Made by a program: the position numbers and the translations under genes. The notes below the pieces were generated by a model. That model did not search any database and was not told the origin of the DNA. It saw only the letters and a list, made by a program, of their open reading frames with translations. From Nemertoderma westbladi (Eukaryota > Xenacoelomorpha > Nemertodermatida > Nemertodermatidae), in NCBI GenBank assembly GCA_032718475.1, contig JAUCBJ010000640.1, forward strand, positions 31,767 through 95,766: DNA of 64,000 nt, read 5' to 3'. Of this stretch, positions 1 through 14,300 are shown piece after piece (within the stretch, counting starts at the first letter, position 1; each line of letters begins with the position of its first letter).

Positions 1-3000
1 TAAAGATGGAGTAGTTCAGGTTAATATACCTCCGAGGTGAGTAAATAAAGAGGGAGTTTAGGTTAATATACCTCCGAGGTGAGTAAATAAAGAGAGAGTT
101 TAGGTTAATATACCTCCGAGGTGAGTAAATAAAGAGGGAGTTTAGGTTAATATACCTCCGAGGTGAGTAAATAAAGATGGAGTAGTTCAGGTTAATATAC
201 CTCCGAGGTGAGTAAATAAAGAGGGAGTTTAGGTTAATATACCTCCGAGGTGAGTAAATAAAGAGAGAGTTTAGGTTAATATACCCCCGAGGTGAGTAAA
301 TAAAGAGAGAGTTCAGGTTAATATACCCCCGAGGTGAGTAAATAAAGACAGAGTAGTTTAGGTTAATATACCCCCGAGGTGAGTAAATAAAGAGGGAGTA
401 GTTCAGGTTAATATACCCCCGAGGTGAGTAAATAAAGAGAGAGTTTAGGTTAATATACCTCCGAGGTGAGTAAATAAAGAGAGAGTTTAGGTTAATATAC
501 CCCCGAGGTGAGTAAATAAAGAGAGAGTTCAGGTTAATATACCTCCGAGGTGAGTAAATAAAGAGGGAGTTTAGGTTAATATACCTCCGAGGTGAGTAAA
601 TAAAGAGAGAGTTTAGGTTAATATACCTCCGAGGTGAGTAAATAAAGAGGGAGTTTAGGTTAATATACCTCCGAGGTGAGTAAATAAAGAGGGAGTTTAG
701 GTTAATATACCTCCGAGGTGAGTAAATAAAGAGAGAGTTTAGGTTAATATACCTCCGAGGTGAGTAAATAAAGAGGGAGTTTAGGTTAATATACCTCCGA
801 GGTGAGTAAATAAAGATGGAGTAGTTCAGGTTAATATACCTCCGAGGTGAGTAAATAAAGAGGGAGTTTAGGTTAATATACCTCCGAGGTGAGTAAATAA
901 AGAGAGAGTTTAGGTTAATATACCCCCGAGGTGAGTAAATAAAGAGAGAGTTCAGGTTAATATACCCCCGAGGTGAGTAAATAAAGACAGAGTAGTTTAG
1001 GTTAATATACCCCCGAGGTGAGTAAATAAAGAGGGAGTAGTTCAGGTTAATATACCCCCGAGGTGAGTAAATAAAGAGAGAGTTTAGGTTAATATACCTC
1101 CGAGGTGAGTAAATAAAGAGAGAGTTTAGGTTAATATACCCCCGAGGTGAGTAAATAAAGAGAGAGTTCAGGTTAATATACCTCCGAGGTGAGTAAATAA
1201 AGAGAGAGTTTAGGTTAATATACCTCCGAGGTGAGTAAATAAAGAGAGAGTTTAGGTTAATATACCCCCGAGGTGAGTAAATAAAGAGAGAGTTCAGGTT
1301 AATATACCCCGAGGTGAGTAAATAAAGAGAGAGTTCAGGTTAATATACCTCCGAGGTGAGTAAATAAAGAGAGAGTTTAGGTTAATATACCCCCGAGGTG
1401 AGTAAATAAAGAGGGAGTAGTTCAGGTTAATATACCCCCGAGGTGAGTAAATAAAGAGAGAGTTTAGGTTAATATACCTCCGAGGTGAGTAAATAAAGAG
1501 AGAGTTTAGGTTAATATACCCCCGAGGTGAGTAAATAAAGAGAGAGTTCAGGTTAATATACCTCCGAGGTGAGTAAATAAAGAGGGAGTAGTTCAGGTTA
1601 ATATACCCCCGAGGTGAGTAAATAAAGAGAGAGTTTAGGTTAATATACCCCCGAGGTGAGTAAATAAAGAGAGAGTTCAGGTTAATATACCCCCGAGGTG
1701 AGTAAATAAAGAGGGAGTTTAGGTTAATATACCCCCGAGGTGAGTAAATAAAGAGAGAGTTTAGGTTAATATACCCCCGAGGTGAGTAAATAAAGAGAGA
1801 GTTCAGGTTAATATACCTCCGAGGTGAGTAAATAAAGAGAGAGTTCAGGTTAATATACCCCCGAGGTGAGTAAATAAAGAGGGAGTAGTTCAGGTTAATA
1901 TACCCCCGAGGTGAGTAAATAAAGAGAGAGTTTAGGTTAATATACCTCCGAGGTGAGTAAATAAAGAGAGAGTTTAGGTTAATATACCTCCGAGGTGAGT
2001 AAATAAAGAGGGAGTAGTTCAGGTTAATATACCTCCGAGGTGAGTAAATAAAGAGAGAGTTCAGGTTAATATACCTCCGAGGTGAGTAAATAAAGAGGGA
2101 GTTTAGGTTAATATACCCCCGAGGTGAGTAAATAAAGAGAGAGTTTAGGTTAATATACCTCCGAGGTGAGTAAATAAAGAGAGAGTAGTTCAGGTTAATA
2201 TACCTCCGAGGTGAGTAAATAAAGAGAGAGTAGTTCAGGTTAATATACCCCCGAGGTGAGTAAATAAAGAGGGAGTTTAGGTTAATATACCCCCGAGGTG
2301 AGTAAATAAAGAGGGAGTAGTTCAGGTTAATATACCTCCGAGGTGAGTAAATAAAGAGAGAGTTCAGGTTAATATACCCCCGAGGTGAGTAAATAAAGAG
2401 GGAGTAGTTCAGGTTAATATACCCCCGAGGTGAGTAAATAAAGAGAGAGTTTAGGTTAATATACCTCCGAGGTGAGTAAATAAAGAGAGAGTTTAGGTTA
2501 ATATACCCCCGAGGTGAGTAAATAAAGAGAGAGTTCAGGTTAATATACCTCCGAGGTGAGTAAATAAAGAGGGAGTAGTTCAGGTTAATATACCCCCGAG
2601 GTGAGTAAATAAAGAGAGAGTTTAGGTTAATATACCCCCGAGGTGAGTAAATAAAGAGAGAGTTCAGGTTAATATACCCCCGAGGTGAGTAAATAAAGAG
2701 GGAGTTTAGGTTAATATACCCCCGAGGTGAGTAAATAAAGAGAGAGTTCAGGTTAATATACCTCCGAGGTGAGTAAATAAAGAGGGAGTTTAGGTTAATA
2801 TACCCCCGAGGTGAGTAAATAAAGAGAGAGTTTAGGTTAATATACCTCCGAGGTGAGTAAATAAAGAGAGAGTAGTTCAGGTTAATATACCTCCGAGGTG
2901 AGTAAATAAAGAGAGAGTAGTTCAGGTTAATATACCCCCGAGGTGAGTAAATAAAGAGGGAGTTTAGGTTAATATACCCCCGAGGTGAGTAAATAAAGAG

Positions 3001-6000
3001 GGAGTAGTTCAGGTTAATATACCTCCGAGGTGAGTAAATAAAGAGAGAGTTCAGGTTAATATACCCCCGAGGTGAGTAAATAAAGAGGGAGTAGTTCAGG
3101 TTAATATACCCCCGAGGTGAGTAAATAAAGAGAGAGTTTAGGTTAATATACCTCCGAGGTGAGTAAATAAAGAGAGAGTTTAGGTTAATATACCCCCGAG
3201 GTGAGTAAATAAAGAGAGAGTTCAGGTTAATATACCTCCGAGGTGAGTAAATAAAGAGGGAGTAGTTCAGGTTAATATACCCCCGAGGTGAGTAAATAAA
3301 GAGAGAGTTTAGGTTAATATACCCCCGAGGTGAGTAAATAAAGAGAGAGTTCAGGTTAATATACCCCCGAGGTGAGTAAATAAAGAGGGAGTTTAGGTTA
3401 ATATACCCCCGAGGTGAGTAAATAAAGAGAGAGTTTAGGTTAATATACCCCCGAGGTGAGTAAATAAAGAGAGAGTTCAGGTTAATATACCTCCGAGGTG
3501 AGTAAATAAAGAGAGAGTTTAGGTTAATATACCTCCGAGGTGAGTAAATAAAGAGAGAGTTTAGGTTAATATACCTCCGAGGTGAGTAAATAAAGAGGGA
3601 GTAGTTCAGGTTAATATACCCCCGAGGTGAGTAAATAAAGAGAGAGTTTAGGTTAATATACCTCCGAGGTGAGTAAATAAAGAGGGAGTTTAGGTTAATA
3701 TACCCCCGAGGTGAGTAAATAAAGAGAGAGTTTAGGTTAATATACCTCCGAGGTGAGTAAATAAAGAGGGAGTTTAGGTTAATATACCTCCGAGGTGAGT
3801 AAATAAAGAGGGAGTTTAGGTTAATATACCCCCGAGGTGAGTAAATAAAGAGAGAGTTTAGGTTAATATACCTCCGAGGTGAGTAAATAAAGAGGGAGTA
3901 GTTCAGGTTAATATACCCCCGAGGTGAGTAAATAAAGAGAGAGTTTAGGTTAATATACCTCCGAGGTGAGTAAATAAAGAGGGAGTTTAGGTTAATATAC
4001 CTCCGAGGTGAGTAAATAAAGAGAGAGTTTAGGTTAATATACCTCCGAGGTGAGTAAATAAAGAGAGAGTTTAGGTTAATATACCTCCGAGGTGAGTAAA
4101 TAAAGAGAGAGTTTAGGTTAATATACCCCCGAGGTGAGTAAATAAAGAGGGAGTAGTTCAGGTTAATATACCTCCGAGGTGAGTAAATAAAGAGGGAGTT
4201 TAGGTTAATATACCTCCGAGGTGAGTAAATAAAGAGAGAGTTTAGGTTAATATACCTCCGAGGTGAGTAAATAAAGAGAGAGTTTAGGTTAATATACCTC
4301 CGAGGTGAGTAAATAAAGAGAGAGTTTAGGTTAATATACCCCCGAGGTGAGTAAATAAAGAGGGAGTAGTTCAGGTTAATATACCCCCGAGGTGAGTAAA
4401 TAAAGAGGGAGTTCAGGTTAATATACCTCCGAGGTGAGTAAATAAAGAGGGAGTAGTTCAGGTTAATATACCCCCGAGGTGAGTAAATAAAGAGAGAGTT
4501 TAGGTTAATATACCTCCGAGGTGAGTAAATAAAGAGGGAGTAGTTCAGGTTAATATACCTCCGAGGTGAGTAAATAAAGAGAGAGTTTAGGTTAATATAC
4601 CCCCGAGGTGAGTAAATAAAGAGAGAGTTTAGGTTAATATACCCCCGAGGTGAGTAAATAAAGAGAGAGTAGTTCAGGTTAATATACCTCCGAGGTGAGT
4701 AAATAAAGAGAGAGTTTAGGTTAATATACCTCCGAGGTGAGTAAATAAAGAGAGAGTTTAGGTTAATATACCCCCGAGGTGAGTAAATAAAGAGAGAGTA
4801 GTTCAGGTTAATATACCTCCGAGGTGAGTAAATAAAGAGGGAGTAGTTCAGGTTAATATACCTCCGAGGTGAGTAAATAAAGAGAGAGTTTAGGTTAATA
4901 TACCCCCGAGGTGAGTAAATAAAGAGGGAGTAGTTCAGGTTAATATACCTCCGAGGTGAGTAAATAAAGAGGGAGTTTAGGTTAATATACCTCCGAGGTG
5001 AGTAAATAAAGAGGGAGTTTAGGTTAATATACCTCCGAGGTGAGTAAATAAAGAGGGAGTAGTTCAGGTTAATATACCTCCGAGGTGAGTAAATAAAGAG
5101 GGAGTAGTTCAGGTTAATATACCTCCGAGGTGAGTAAATAAAGAGGGAGTAGTTCAGGTTAATATACCTCCGAGGTGAGTAAATAAAGAGGGAGTAGTTC
5201 AGGTTAATATACCTCCGAGGTGAGTAAATAAAGAGGGAGTAGTTCAGGTTAATATACCTCCGAGGTGAGTAAATAAAGAGGGAGTAGTTCAGGTTAATAT
5301 ACCTCCGAGGTGAGTAAATAAAGAGAGAGTTTAGGTTAATATACCCCCGAGGTGAGTAAATAAAGAGGGAGTAGTTCAGGTTAATATACCTCCGAGGTGA
5401 GTAAATAAAGAGGGAGTTTAGGTTAATATACCTCCGAGGTGAGTAAATAAAGAGGGAGTTTAGGTTAATATACCTCCGAGGTGAGTAAATAAAGAGGGAG
5501 TAGTTCAGGTTAATATACCTCCGAGGTGAGTAAATAAAGAGAGAGTTTAGGTTAATATACCTCCGAGGTGAGTAAATAAAGAGAGAGTTTAGGTTAATAT
5601 ACCTCCGAGGTGAGTAAATAAAGAGAGAGTTCAGGTTAATATACCTCCGAGGTGAGTAAATAAAGAGAGAGTTTAGGTTAATATACCCCCGAGGTGAGTA
5701 AATAAAGAGAGAGTTTAGGTTAATATACCTCCGAGGTGAGTAAATAAAGAGGGAGTAGTTCAGGTTAATATACCTCCGAGGTGAGTAAATAAAGAGGGAG
5801 TAGTTCAGGTTAATATACCTCCGAGGTGAGTAAATAAAGAGGGAGTAGTTCAGGTTAATATACCTCCGAGGTGAGTAAATAAAGAGAGAGTTTAGGTTAA
5901 TATACCCCCGAGGTGAGTAAATAAAGAGGGAGTAGTTCAGGTTAATATACCTCCGAGGTGAGTAAATAAAGAGGGAGTTTAGGTTAATATACCTCCGAGG

Positions 6001-7200
6001 TGAGTAAATAAAGAGGGAGTTTAGGTTAATATACCTCCGAGGTGAGTAAATAAAGAGGGAGTAGTTCAGGTTAATATACCTCCGAGGTGAGTAAATAAAG
6101 AGAGAGTTTAGGTTAATATACCTCCGAGGTGAGTAAATAAAGAGAGAGTTTAGGTTAATATACCTCCGAGGTGAGTAAATAAAGAGAGAGTTCAGGTTAA
6201 TATACCTCCGAGGTGAGTAAATAAAGAGAGAGTTTAGGTTAATATACCCCCGAGGTGAGTAAATAAAGAGGGAGTAGTTCAGGTTAATATACCCCCGAGG
6301 TGAGTAAATAAAGAGAGAGTTTAGGTTAATATACCCCCGAGGTGAGTAAATAAAGAGGGAGTTCAGGTTAATATACCTCCGAGGTGAGTAAATAAAGAGA
6401 GAGTTTAGGTTAATATACCTCCGAGGTGAGTAAATAAAGAGAGAGTTTAGGTTAATATACCTCCGAGGTGAGTAAATAAAGAGAGAGTTTAGGTTAATAT
6501 ACCTCCGAGGTGAGTAAATAAAGAGAGAGTTTAGGTTAATATACCCCCGAGGTGAGTAAATAAAGAGGGAGTAGTTCAGGTTAATATACCTCCGAGGTGA
6601 GTAAATAAAGAGGGAGTTTAGGTTAATATACCTCCGAGGTGAGTAAATAAAGAGAGAGTTTAGGTTAATATACCTCCGAGGTGAGTAAATAAAGAGAGAG
6701 TTTAGGTTAATATACCTCCGAGGTGAGTAAATAAAGAGAGAGTTTAGGTTAATATACCCCCGAGGTGAGTAAATAAAGAGGGAGTAGTTCAGGTTAATAT
6801 ACCCCCGAGGTGAGTAAATAAAGAGGGAGTTCAGGTTAATATACCCCCGAGGTGAGTAAATAAAGAGAGAGTTTAGGTTAATATACCTCCGAGGTGAGTA
6901 AATAAAGAGAGAGTTTAGGTTAATATACCTCCGAGGTGAGTAAATAAAGAGGGAGTTTAGGTTAATATACCCCCGAGGTGAGTAAATAAAGAGAGAGTTT
7001 AGGTTAATATACCTCCGAGGTGAGTAAATAAAGAGAGAGTTTAGGTTAATATACCTCCGAGGTGAGTAAATAAAGAGGGAGTTTAGGTTAATATACCCCC
7101 GAGGTGAGTAAATAAAGAGGGAGTTTAGGTTAATATACCCCCGAGGTGAGTAAATAAAGAGGGAGTTTAGGTTAATATACCCCCGAGGTGAGTAAATAAA

Positions 7201-8340
7201 GAGGGAGTAGTTCAGGTTAATATACCTCCGAGGTGAGTAAATAAAGAGGGAGTTTAGGTTAATATACCTCCGAGGTGAGTAAATAAAGAGAGAGTTTAGG
7301 TTAATATACCTCCGAGGTGAGTAAATAAAGAGAGAGTTTAGGTTAATATACCTCCGAGGTGAGTAAATAAAGAGAGAGTTTAGGTTAATATACCCCCGAG
7401 GTGAGTAAATAAAGAGGGAGTAGTTCAGGTTAATATACCCCCGAGGTGAGTAAATAAAGAGGGAGTTCAGGTTAATATACCCCCGAGGTGAGTAAATAAA
7501 GAGAGAGTTTAGGTTAATATACCTCCGAGGTGAGTAAATAAAGAGAGAGTTTAGGTTAATATACCTCCGAGGTGAGTAAATAAAGAGGGAGTTTAGGTTA
7601 ATATACCCCCGAGGTGAGTAAATAAAGAGAGAGTTTAGGTTAATATACCTCCGAGGTGAGTAAATAAAGAGGGAGTTTAGGTTAATATACCTCCGAGGTG
7701 AGTAAATAAAGAGGGAGTTTAGGTTAATATACCTCCGAGGTGAGTAAATAAAGAGGGAGTTTAGGTTAATATACCCCCGAGGTGAGTAAATAAAGATGGA
7801 GTTTAGGTTAATATACCCCCGAGGTGAGTAAATAAAGAGAGAGTTTAGGTTAATATACCTCCGAGGTGAGTAAATAAAGAGGGAGTTTAGGTTAATATAC
7901 CCCCGAGGTGAGTAAATAAAGAGGGAGTAGTTCAGGTTAATATACCTCCGAGGTGAGTAAATAAAGAGGGAGTTTAGGTTAATATACCTCCGAGGTGAGT
8001 AAATAAAGAGAGAGTTTAGGTTAATATACCTCCGAGGTGAGTAAATAAAGAGAGAGTTTAGGTTAATATACCTCCGAGGTGAGTAAATAAAGAGAGAGTT
8101 TAGGTTAATATACCCCCGAGGTGAGTAAATAAAGAGGGAGTAGTTCAGGTTAATATACCCCCGAGGTGAGTAAATAAAGAGGGAGTTCAGGTTAATATAC
8201 CCCCGAGGTGAGTAAATAAAGAGAGAGTTTAGGTTAATATACCTCCGAGGTGAGTAAATAAAGAGAGAGTTTAGGTTAATATACCTCCGAGGTGAGTAAA
8301 TAAAGAGGGAGTTTAGGTTAATATACCCCCGAGGTGAGTA
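7201..8340. repeat. 720-bp internal tandem duplication in the array
   Basis: The variant order at 7,201-7,620 is repeated at 7,921-8,340 with a 720-bp offset. The two stretches read identically apart from a G/A tail difference at the very end. This is a segment duplicated within the array after the base repeat was established. Confidence 0.85.
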
Positions 8341-11300
8341 AATAAAGAGAGAGTTTAGGTTAATATACCTCCGAGGTGAGTAAATAAAGAGAGAGTTTAG
8401 GTTAATATACCTCCGAGGTGAGTAAATAAAGAGGGAGTTTAGGTTAATATACCCCCGAGGTGAGTAAATAAAGAGGGAGTTTAGGTTAATATACCCCCGA
8501 GGTGAGTAAATAAAGAGAGAGTTCAGGTTAATATACCTCCGAGGTGAGTAAATAAAGAGGGAGTTTAGGTTAATATACCCCCGAGGTGAGTAAATAAAGA
8601 GGGAGTAGTTCAGGTTAATATACCCCCGAGGTGAGTAAATAAAGAGAGAGTACAGGTTAATATACCCCCGAGGTGAGTAAATAAAGAGGGAGTTTAGGTT
8701 AATATACCCCCGAGGTGAGTAAATAAAGAGGGAGTAGTTCAGGTTAATATACCCCCGAGGTGAGTAAATAAAGAGAGAGTTTAGGTTAATATACCTCCGA
8801 GGTGAGTAAATAAAGAGAGAGTTTAGGTTAATATACCTCCGAGGTGAGTAAATAAAGAGGGAGTTTAGGTTAATATACCCCCGAGGTGAGTAAATAAAGA
8901 GAGAGTTTAGGTTAATATACCTCCGAGGTGAGTAAATAAAGAGAGAGTTTAGGTTAATATACCCCCGAGGTGAGTAAATAAAGAGAGAGTTTAGGTTAAT
9001 ATACCTCCGAGGTGAGTAAATAAAGAGAGAGTTCAGGTTAATATACCTCCGAGGTGAGTAAATAAAGAGGGAGTTTAGGTTAATATACCCCCGAGGTGAG
9101 TAAATAAAGAGGGAGTAGTTCAGGTTAATATACCCCCGAGGTGAGTAAATAAAGAGGGAGTAGTTCTGGTTAATATACCTCCGAGGTGAGTAAATAAAGA
9201 GAGAGTTTAGGTTAATATACCTCCGAGGTGAGTAAATAAAGAGGGAGTTTAGGTTAATATACCCCCGAGGTGAGTAAATAAAGAGAGAGTTTAGGTTAAT
9301 ATACCTCCGAGGTGAGTAAATAAAGAGAGAGTTTAGGTTAATATACCTCCGAGGTGAGTAAATAAAGAGGGAGTTTAGGTTAATATACCCCCGAGGTGAG
9401 TAAATAAAGAGGGAGTAGTTCAGGTTAATATACCCCCGAGGTGAGTAAATAAAGAGGGAGTTCAGGTTAATATACCCCCGAGGTGAGTAAATAAAGAGAG
9501 AGTTTAGGTTAATATACCTCCGAGGTGAGTAAATAAAGAGGGAGTTTAGGTTAACATACCCCCGAGGTGAGTAAATAAAGAGGGAGTAGTTCAGGTTAAT
9601 ATACCCCCGAGGTGAGTAAATAAAGAGAGAGTTTAGGTTAATATACCTCCGAGGTGAGTAAATAAAGAGAGAGTTTAGGTTAATATACCCCCGAGGTGAG
9701 TAAATAAAGAGGGAGTTCAGGTTAATATACCCCCGAGGTGAGTAAATAAAGAGAGAGTTTAGGTTAATATACCTCCGAGGTGAGTAAATAAAGAGGGAGT
9801 TTAGGTTAATATACCCCCGAGGTGAGTAAATAAAGAGAGAGTTTAGGTTAATATACCTCCGAGGTGAGTAAATAAAGAGAGAGTTTAGGTTAATATACCT
9901 CCGAGGTGAGTAAATAAAGAGAGAGTTTAGGTTAATATACCTCCGAGGTGAGTAAATAAAGAGGGAGTTCAGGTTAATATACCCCCGAGGTGAGTAAATA
10001 AAGAGAGAGTTTAGGTTAATATACCTCCGAGGTGAGTAAATAAAGAGGGAGTTTAGGTTAATATACCCCCGAGGTGAGTAAATAAAGAGAGAGTTTAGGT
10101 TAATATACCTCCGAGGTGAGTAAATAAAGAGAGAGTTTAGGTTAATATACCTCCGAGGTGAGTAAATAAAGAGAGAGTTTAGGTTAATATACCTCCGAGG
10201 TGAGTAAATAAAGAGAGAGTTTAGGTTAATATACCTCCGAGGTGAGTAAATAAAGAGGGAGTTTAGGTTAATATACCCCCGAGGTGAGTAAATAAAGAGA
10301 GAGTTTAGGTTAATATACCTCCGAGGTGAGTAAATAAAGAGAGAGTTTAGGTTAATATACCTCCGAGGTGAGTAAATAAAGAGGGAGTTCAGGTTAATAT
10401 ACCCCCGAGGTGAGTAAATAAAGAGAGAGTTTAGGTTAATATACCTCCGAGGTGAGTAAATAAAGAGGGAGTTCAGGTTAATATACCCCCGAGGTGAGTA
10501 AATAAAGAGAGAGTTTAGGTTAATATACCTCCGAGGTGAGTAAATAAAGAGGGAGTTTAGGTTAATATACCCCCGAGGTGAGTAAATAAAGAGGGAGTAG
10601 TTCAGGTTAATATACCCCCGAGGTGAGTAAATAAAGAGAGAGTTTAGGTTAATATACCTCCGAGGTGAGTAAATAAAGAGAGAGTTTAGGTTAATATACC
10701 CCCGAGGTGAGTAAATAAAGAGGGAGTTCAGGTTAATATACCCCCGAGGTGAGTAAATAAAGAGGGAGTTTAGGTTAATATACCTCCGAGGTGAGTAAAT
10801 AAAGAGGGAGTAGTTCAGGTTAATATACCCCCGAGGTGAGTAAATAAAGAGAGAGTTTAGGTTAATATACCTCCGAGGTGAGTAAATAAAGAGAGAGTTT
10901 AGGTTAATATACCCCCGAGGTGAGTAAATAAAGAGGGAGTTCAGGTTAATATACCCCCGAGGTGAGTAAATAAAGAGAGAGTTTAGGTTAATATACCTCC
11001 GAGGTGAGTAAATAAAGAGGGAGTTTAGGTTAATATACCCCCGAGGTGAGTAAATAAAGAGGGAGTAGTTCAGGTTAATATACCCCCGAGGTGAGTAAAT
11101 AAAGAGAGAGTTTAGGTTAATATACCTCCGAGGTGAGTAAATAAAGAGAGAGTTTAGGTTAATATACCCCCGAGGTGAGTAAATAAAGAGGGAGTTCAGG
11201 TTAATATACCCCCGAGGTGAGTAAATAAAGAGAGAGTTTAGGTTAATATACCTCCGAGGTGAGTAAATAAAGAGGGAGTTTAGGTTAATATACCCCCGAG

Positions 11301-14300
11301 GTGAGTAAATAAAGAGGGAGTAGTTCAGGTTAATATACCCCCGAGGTGAGTAAATAAAGAGGGAGTTCAGGTTAATATACCCCCGAGGTGAGTAAATAAA
11401 GAGAGAGTTTAGGTTAATATACCTCCGAGGTGAGTAAATAAAGAGAGAGTTTAGGTTAATATACCTCCGAGGTGAGTAAATAAAGAGAGAGTTTAGGTTA
11501 ATATACCTCCGAGGTGAGTAAATAAAGAGAGAGTTTAGGTTAATATACCTCCGAGGTGAGTAAATAAAGAGAGAGTTTAGGTTAATATACCTCCGAGGTG
11601 AGTAAATAAAGAGAGAGTTTAGGTTAATATACCTCCGAGGTGAGTAAATAAAGAGAGAGTTTAGGTTAATATACCTCCGAGGTGAGTAAATAAAGAGAGA
11701 GTTTAGGTTAATATACCTCCGAGGTGAGTAAATAAAGAGAGAGTTTAGGTTAATATACCTCCGAGGTGAGTAAATAAAGAGAGAGTTTAGGTTAATATAC
11801 CTCCGAGGTGAGTAAATAAAGAGAGAGTTCAGGTTAATATACCTCCGAGGTGAGTAAATAAAGAGAGAGTTTAGGTTAATATACCTCCGAGGTGAGTAAA
11901 TAAAGAGAGAGTTTAGGTTAATATACCTCCGAGGTGAGTAAATAAAGAGAGAGTTTAGGTTAATATACCTCCGAGGTGAGTAAATAAAGAGAGAGTTTAG
12001 GTTAATATACCTCCGAGGTGAGTAAATAAAGAGAGAGTTTAGGTTAATATACCCCCGAGGTGAGTAAATAAAGAGGGAGTAGTTCAGGTTAATATACCCC
12101 CGAGGTGAGTAAATAAAGAGAGAGTTTAGGTTAATATACCCCCGAGGTGAGTAAATAAAGAGGGAGTTTAGGTTAATATACCTCCGAGGTGAGTAAATAA
12201 AGAGAGAGTTTAGGTTAATATACCTCCGAGGTGAGTAAATAAAGAGGGAGTTTAGGTTAATATACCTCCGAGGTGAGTAAATAAAGAGAGAGTTCAGGTT
12301 AATATACCCCCGAGGTGAGTAAATAAAGAGGGAGTAGTTCAGGTTAATATACCCCCGAGGTGAGTAAATAAAGAGAGAGTTTAGGTTAATATACCCCCGA
12401 GGTGAGTAAATAAAGAGAGAGTTTAGGTTAATATACCTCCGAGGTGAGTAAATAAAGAGAGAGTTTAGGTTAATATACCTCCGAGGTGAGTAAATAAAGA
12501 GGGAGTAGTTCAGGTTAATATACCCCCGAGGTGAGTAAATAAAGAGAGAGTAGTTCAGGTTAATATACCCCCGAGGTGAGTAAATAAAGAGGGAGTTTAG
12601 GTTAATATACCCCCGAGGTGAGTAAATAAAGAGGGAGTTTAGGTTAATATACCTCCGAGGTGAGTAAATAAAGAGGGAGTTTAGGTTAATATACCCCCGA
12701 GGTGAGTAAATAAAGAGGGAGTTTAGGTTAATATACCTCCGAGGTGAGTAAATAAAGAGAGAGTTTAGGTTAATATACCCCCGAGGTGAGTAAATAAAGA
12801 GAGAGTAGTTCAGGTTAATATACCCCCGAGGTGAGTAAATAAAGAGGGAGTTTAGGTTAATATACCCCCGAGGTGAGTAAATAAAGAGGGAGTTTAGGTT
12901 AATATACCTCCGAGGTGAGTAAATAAAGAGAGAGTTTAGGTTAATATACCTCCGAGGTGAGTAAATAAAGAGAGAGTTTAGGTTAATATACCCCCGAGGT
13001 GAGTAAATAAAGAGAGAGTAGTTCAGGTTAATATACCCCCGAGGTGAGTAAATAAAGAGGGAGTTTAGGTTAATATACCCCCGAGGTGAGTAAATAAAGA
13101 GGGAGTTTAGGTTAATATACCTCCGAGGTGAGTAAATAAAGAGAGAGTTTAGGTTAATATACCTCCGAGGTGAGTAAATAAAGAGGGAGTTTAGGTTAAT
13201 ATACCTCCGAGGTGAGTAAATAAAGAGAGAGTTCAGGTTAATATACCCCCGAGGTGAGTAAATAAAGAGGGAGTAGTTCAGGTTAATATACCCCCGAGGT
13301 GAGTAAATAAAGAGAGAGTTTAGGTTAATATACCCCCGAGGTGAGTAAATAAAGAGAGAGTTTAGGTTAATATACCCCCGAGGTGAGTAAATAAAGAGAG
13401 AGTTTAGGTTAATATACCCCCGAGGTGAGTAAATAAAGAGAGAGTTCAGGTTAATATACCTCCGAGGTGAGTAAATAAAGAGGGAGTAGTTCAGGTTAAT
13501 ATACCTCCGAGGTGAGTAAATAAAGAGAGAGTTCAGGTTAATATACCCCCGAGGTGAGTAAATAAAGAGAGAGTTTAGGTTAATATACCTCCGAGGTGAG
13601 TAAATAAAGAGAGAGTTTAGGTTAATATACCCCCGAGGTGAGTAAATAAAGAGGGAGTAGTTCAGGTTAATATACCTCCGAGGTGAGTAAATAAAGAGAG
13701 AGTTTAGGTTAATATACCTCCGAGGTGAGTAAATAAAGAGGGAGTTTAGGTTAATATACCTCCGAGGTGAGTAAATAAAGAGGGAGTTTAGGTTAATATA
13801 CCCCCGAGGTGAGTAAATAAAGAGAGAGTTTAGGTTAATATACCTCCGAGGTGAGTAAATAAAGAGAGAGTTTAGGTTAATATACCCCCGAGGTGAGTAA
13901 ATAAAGAGAGAGTTTAGGTTAATATACCCCCGAGGTGAGTAAATAAAGAGGGAGTAGTTCAGGTTAATATACCCCCGAGGTGAGTAAATAAAGAGAGAGT
14001 TTAGGTTAATATACCCCCGAGGTGAGTAAATAAAGAGGGAGTTTAGGTTAATATACCTCCGAGGTGAGTAAATAAAGAGAGAGTTTAGGTTAATATACCC
14101 CCGAGGTGAGTAAATAAAGAGAGAGTTTAGGTTAATATACCCCCGAGGTGAGTAAATAAAGAGGGAGTTTAGGTTAATATACCCCCGAGGTGAGTAAATA
14201 AAGAGAGAGTTTAGGTTAATATACCTCCGAGGTGAGTAAATAAAGAGAGAGTTTAGGTTAATATACCCCCGAGGTGAGTAAATAAAGAGAGAGTTTAGGT

